The notes beneath the pieces were generated by a model that searched no databases, had not been told where the DNA came from, and saw nothing but the letters and a program-made list of their open reading frames with translations. Both the position numbers and the translations under genes were made by a program. A stretch of DNA of 39,409 bases, taken from Streptomyces sp. NRRL B-1347 (GTDB lineage Bacteria; Actinomycetota; Actinomycetes; Streptomycetales; Streptomycetaceae). Each line of letters starts with the position of its first letter. Position 1 is the stretch's first letter. Positions 35,364-39,409 of this stretch are shown here, one piece after another. Location of the stretch: NCBI RefSeq assembly GCF_000720325.1, contig NZ_JOJM01000073.1:1-39409 (forward strand), written 5' to 3'.

Positions 35364-38300
35364 TCCCGCTCTCGTACGCCCAGCGCCGCCTCTGGTTCCT
35401 CAACCGCCTCCAGGACGGCACGGCGCTCTACAACATGCCCCTCGCCCTGCGCCTGACGGGCCGCCTCGACCGCGAGGCGCTGCGCGCCGCGCTCACCGAC
35501 GTCGTCGAACGCCACGAGAGCCTGCGCACCGTCCTGCCCGAACGCGACGGCGAGCCGCGCCAGCGCATCCTGCGCATGGACAAGGTACGGCTCGACATCG
35601 TCGAACGGCCCTGCTCCGAAGAGGAGTTGCAGGAGGCCCTGACCGTCGCGGCCGGCCACAGCTTCGACCTGGCCACCGACCTGCCGCTGCGGATCACGCT
35701 GTTCTCGGTCGCCGCGGACAGCCACGTCCTGCTCCTGGTGCTGCACCACGTGGCGGGTGACGGCTGGTCCCTCGCGCCGCTGGCCCGTGATGTGTCGGTG
35801 GCGTACGCGGCCCGCGCCGAGGGCAGGGCGCCCGGCTGGGAGCCGCTGCCCGTTCAGTACGCGGACTACGCGCTGTGGCAGCAGGAACTCCTCGGCGACG
35901 ACAGCGACCCCGACAGCCTGATGGCACGCCAGACCGCCTACTGGCGCGGCGCCCTCGCCGAGCTGCCGGACGAGGCGGGCCTGCCCGGCGACCGGACGCG
36001 CCCCGCCGTGAGCAGCAACCGCTCCGGCAGCGTCCCCTTCGCCGTGGACGCCGCCGTCCACGCCCGCCTCGCCGGGCTCGCGTACGAGTGCGGTGCGAGC
36101 GTCTTCATGGCGGTGCAGGCGGCCCTGGCCGCGCTCCTCGCCCGGCTCGGCGCGGGCGACGACGTGCCGATCGGCTCCCCGATGGCGGGCCGCACGGAGG
36201 AGGCCCTCGAAGACGCGGTCGGCTTCTTCGTCAACACGCTGGTGCTGCGCACCGACGTCTCCGGCGACCCCACCTTCCGCGAACTCCTCGGCCGCGTCCG
36301 CGCGTCGGACCTGGCCGCCTTCGCGCACCAGGACGTGCCCTTCGAGCGCCTGGTCGAGGCGCTGAACCCGGCACGTTCGCGGGGCCGCCACCCCCTCTTC
36401 CAGGTCATGCTGGCCTTCCAGAACACCGACCTGCCCGTCGTGGACCTGCCCGGCCTGCGCGTCGCGCCCGAGCACCTGCCGCGCACGGGCGCCAAGTTCG
36501 ACCTGCACATCGAGGTGGGGGAGACCTCCGCCGCGGGCGCGCCCGGCGGCATCACGGGCTGTGTCGACTACTCCGCCGACCTGTACGACCGCGAGACGGT
36601 CCAGGCGTTCGCGGACCGGCTCGCCGCCTTCCTCGTCGCGGTGTGCGCCGCGCCGGACCTGCCGCTCGCCCGCCACGACATCGCCACCCCGGCGGACCGA
36701 CTCCTCCTGGCCGACGTGAACGACACCGCGCGCGAGGTCCCCGCCACCACCCTGGTCTCCCTGATCGAGGAGCAGGCCGCCCGCACCCCCGACGCCCCCG
36801 CCCTCGCCTTCGGCGACACGGCCCTCAGCTACCGCGAGCTGTCCGCCCGGTCCAACCAGCTGGCCCGCCACCTCATCGGCCTGGGCGCAGGACCCGAGAC
36901 GACCGTCGCGCTCGCCGTGCCCCGCTCCGTCGAGCTGATGGTGGCCCTCCTCGCCGTCCTCAAGTCCGGCGCGGCCTACGTGCCCGTCGACCCCGACTAC
37001 CCGGCCGACCGCATCGCGTACATGCTGGCCGACGCGGCCCCCGTCGCCGTCCTCACCCACAGCGACCTGACGGCCCAGCTGCCGCAGACGCCCGCACCGC
37101 TGGCCCTCGACGACCCCGCCCTGCCCGCCCGCCTCGCACGGCACGCCGCCCACGACCTGACCGACGCCGAGCGCACCACCGCCCTGCGGTCCCGCAACGC
37201 CGCGTACATGATCTACACATCGGGCTCCACGGGCCGCCCCAAGGGCGTCGCCGTCCCGCACGACGCGATCGTCAACCGGCTCCTGTGGATGCGCGACGAA
37301 TACGGCGTGAGCGCCGCCGACCGCATCCTGCAGAAGACGCCGTCGAGCTTCGACGTGTCCGTGTGGGAGTTCTTCCTGCCGCTGCTCTCCGGCGCGGCCC
37401 TCGTCATGGCCGAGCCCGGCGCCCACCGCGACCCCGCCAGGATCGCCGCGACCGTCCAGCGCCACGGCGTCACCATGACCCACTTCGTGCCGTCCATGCT
37501 GCACGCCTTCGTCGACGAGCCGACCAGCGCCGCCTGCGTCAGCCTGCGCCACGTGGTGTGCAGCGGCGAGGCCCTGCCCGCCGACCTGGCCGCCCGCTTC
37601 CACGACGTACTCGGTCACGGCGGGGCCCAGCTGCACAACCTGTACGGCCCGACCGAGGCCGCCGTCGACGTCACCCACCACCGCGCGTCCCCCGAGGAGA
37701 CCGGCGGCACCGTGCCCATCGGCCGCCCCGTGTGGAACACCCAGGTGCACGTCCTCGACCACGCCCTGCGCCCCGTGCCGCCCGGCGTCATCGGAGAGCT
37801 GTACCTCGCGGGCGACCAGCTCGCACGCGGCTACGCCGGACGCCCGGGACTGACCGCCGAGCGCTTCGTGGCCAGCCCCTTCGCGGACGGCGCGCGCCTG
37901 TACCGCACCGGCGACCTCGTCCGCTGGAACCGCCACGGCCGGCTCGTCTTCGTCGGCCGCGCCGACCACCAGGTCAAACTGCGCGGCCTGCGCGTCGAAC
38001 TCGACGAGATCGCCGCCGTGCTCGCCGCCGCGCCCGGCGTGTCCTGGGCGACCGTCGTCGTCCACGAGCGCGCCGCGGGCGACGAACTCCTCGTCGCGTA
38101 CGTCCACGGGGACGCCCCCGGCGACGAGGCGGCGCTGCGCGCCCACGCGGCCACCGCGCTCCCCGACTACATGGTCCCCTCGGCCGTCATCGCCCTCGAC
38201 GCCGTCCCCCTGACCCCGAGCGGCAAGCTGGACCGCAAGGCGCTGCCCGCCCCCGAGTTCACCTCGGCGAGCACGGGCCGCGCCCCGGCCAACGCCACCG

Positions 38301-39409
38301 AGGAAGTCCTCTGCGGCATCTTCGCGGACCTCCTCGGCGCCGCGGCCGTCGGCGCCGACGACGACTTCTTCGCGCTCGGCGGCCACTCGCTGCTCGCGAC
38401 CCGTCTGATCGCCCGCGTCCGCTCCGCCCTCGACGTCGAACTGCCGCTGCGCGCCGTCTTCGACGCCCCGACGGTCGCGGGGCTCGCCGCCCACGTACGG
38501 CAGGCCGCCACTGGCACCCGCCCCGCGGTACGCGCCGTGACCCCGCGCCCCGAGCGCCTCCCGCTCTCGGTCGGCCAGCGCCGCCTGTGGTTCCTCGACC
38601 GCCTGGAGTCCGGCGGCGACGCCTACAACATGCCCTTCGCCCTGCGCCTGACGGGCCGCCTCGACCGGGAGGCCCTGCGCGCCGCCCTCGCCGACGTCGT
38701 CGAACGCCACGAGAGCCTGCGCACCGTCTTCGCCGAGAGCGACGGCGAACCGCACCAGGTGATCCTGCCCCCGGACCGCGCGACCGTGCCCTTCGACGTG
38801 CGCGAGTGCACCGAGGACGACCTGGCGGCGGACCTCGCCGAAGCGGCCCGCCACCGCTTCGACCTCGCCACCGGCCTTCCCGTCTACGCCCGCCTCTGCG
38901 CGACAGGACCGGAATGCCACGTCCTGATCCTCGTCCTGCACCACGTGGCGGGCGACGGCTGGTCGCTCGCGCCGCTGGCCCGTGATGTGTCGGTGGCGTA
39001 CGCGGCGCGTGCCGAGGGCCGGATGCCCGGCTGGGAGCCGCTGCCCGTGCAGTACGCGGACTACGCGCTGTGGCAGCAGGAGCTGCTCGGCGACGAGAGC
39101 GACCCGGAGAGCGTCATCGCACGCCAAGTCGCCCACTGGCAGGAGGCATTGGCGGGCCTGCCGGAGGAGCTGCCCCTCCCCGTCGACCGCCCCCGCCCCC
39201 CTCGCCCCAGCCACGCCGCCGACACCGTGCCCTTCGCGGTGGACGCCGCAGCGCACGCGCGCCTGCTGGACCTCGCGCGCGCGAGCGGGGCAAGCACCTT
39301 CATGGTGGTGCAGGCGGCGCTCGCCGCGCTGCTCGCCCGTCTGGGTGCGGGTGACGACGTGCCGATCGGCTCCCCGGTGGCGGGCCGCACGGACGAGGCG
39401 CTCGAAGAC
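35360..39409 (+). CDS. Nonribosomal peptide synthetase, 5' part: C-A(Ser)-T-C... (runs off the right edge)
   Basis: The frame opens at ATG 35360 inside the stop of the preceding NRPS (ATGA overlap) and stays open for 1350 codons to the window end. The protein starts directly with the C domain ([13 protein letters not shown]), motif H-H-V-A-G-D-G near 131-137, L-L type. The A domain (about 455-963) has core motifs Y-T-S-G-S-T-G and Y-R-T-G-D and specificity residues D-V-W-H-V-S-L-V-D-K, matching serine. The T domain has L-G-G-H-S-L near 1007, and a second L-L C domain follows from about 1060, cut after L-E-D. No E domain precedes that C, so this serine should stay L. The adjacent start with no N-terminal docking extension implies tight translational coupling. 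Parts of its two C domains are nearly identical in DNA. Later modules and the release domain are outside the window. Confidence 0.93.

Overview
The window looks like Streptomyces or a close relative. GC is very high with strong third-position bias, GTG and TTG starts are common, and two genes carry the rare leucine codon TTA. There is also a DasR-type operator in front of a chitin-type LPMO, a small ANTAR protein and a DUF6221-like gene. Everything here rests on reading the sequence; no database search was run.

Left part (1-9.6 kb): the 5' end of a chorismate synthase gene runs off the left edge. It is followed by a zinc alcohol dehydrogenase and a TetR regulator. Next is a 1336-aa single-module type I polyketide synthase (KS-AT-DH-like-ACP, no KR, no TE), read divergently from a TrmB/LuxR-type regulator, and then a class A flavin monooxygenase. 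This looks like a small aromatic-polyketide locus. Both the PKS and the regulator contain a TTA codon, so both probably depend on the bldA leucyl-tRNA. Their shared intergenic region is AT-rich and holds repeated TTGAAC/TTGA elements.

Middle part (9.6-23.1 kb): mostly ordinary chromosomal genes. They are a prolyl aminopeptidase, an enolase divergent from a MarR regulator with a striking operator array of four units at exactly 13-bp spacing, a membrane protein, and a lipoprotein. Then come an AA10 LPMO with a DasR-like site, an overlapping epimerase/aminotransferase pair followed by an MFS exporter, a hypothetical protein, a DUF6221-like protein with degenerate sequence upstream, an ANTAR protein and a second lipoprotein. 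Strong hairpins sit at several gene ends. A 17-bp tandem repeat array lies upstream of the flavin monooxygenase.

Right part (23.1 kb to the right edge): start of an NRPS cluster. A promoter-like sequence and a 5' leader precede an mbtH gene. It is followed by a 3668-aa NRPS (C-A-T-E, C-A-T, C-A-T) and, with an ATGA overlap, a second NRPS that runs off the window (C-A-T-C...). Specificity residues read by eye suggest Val (epimerised to D), Ser, an unassigned residue, and Ser. The first condensation domain resembles EntF/DhbF starter C domains, so the peptide probably carries an acyl or aryl cap delivered in trans. Whether the PKS about 18 kb away supplies that cap is an open hypothesis. The product, the loading enzyme and the release domain are not visible here.
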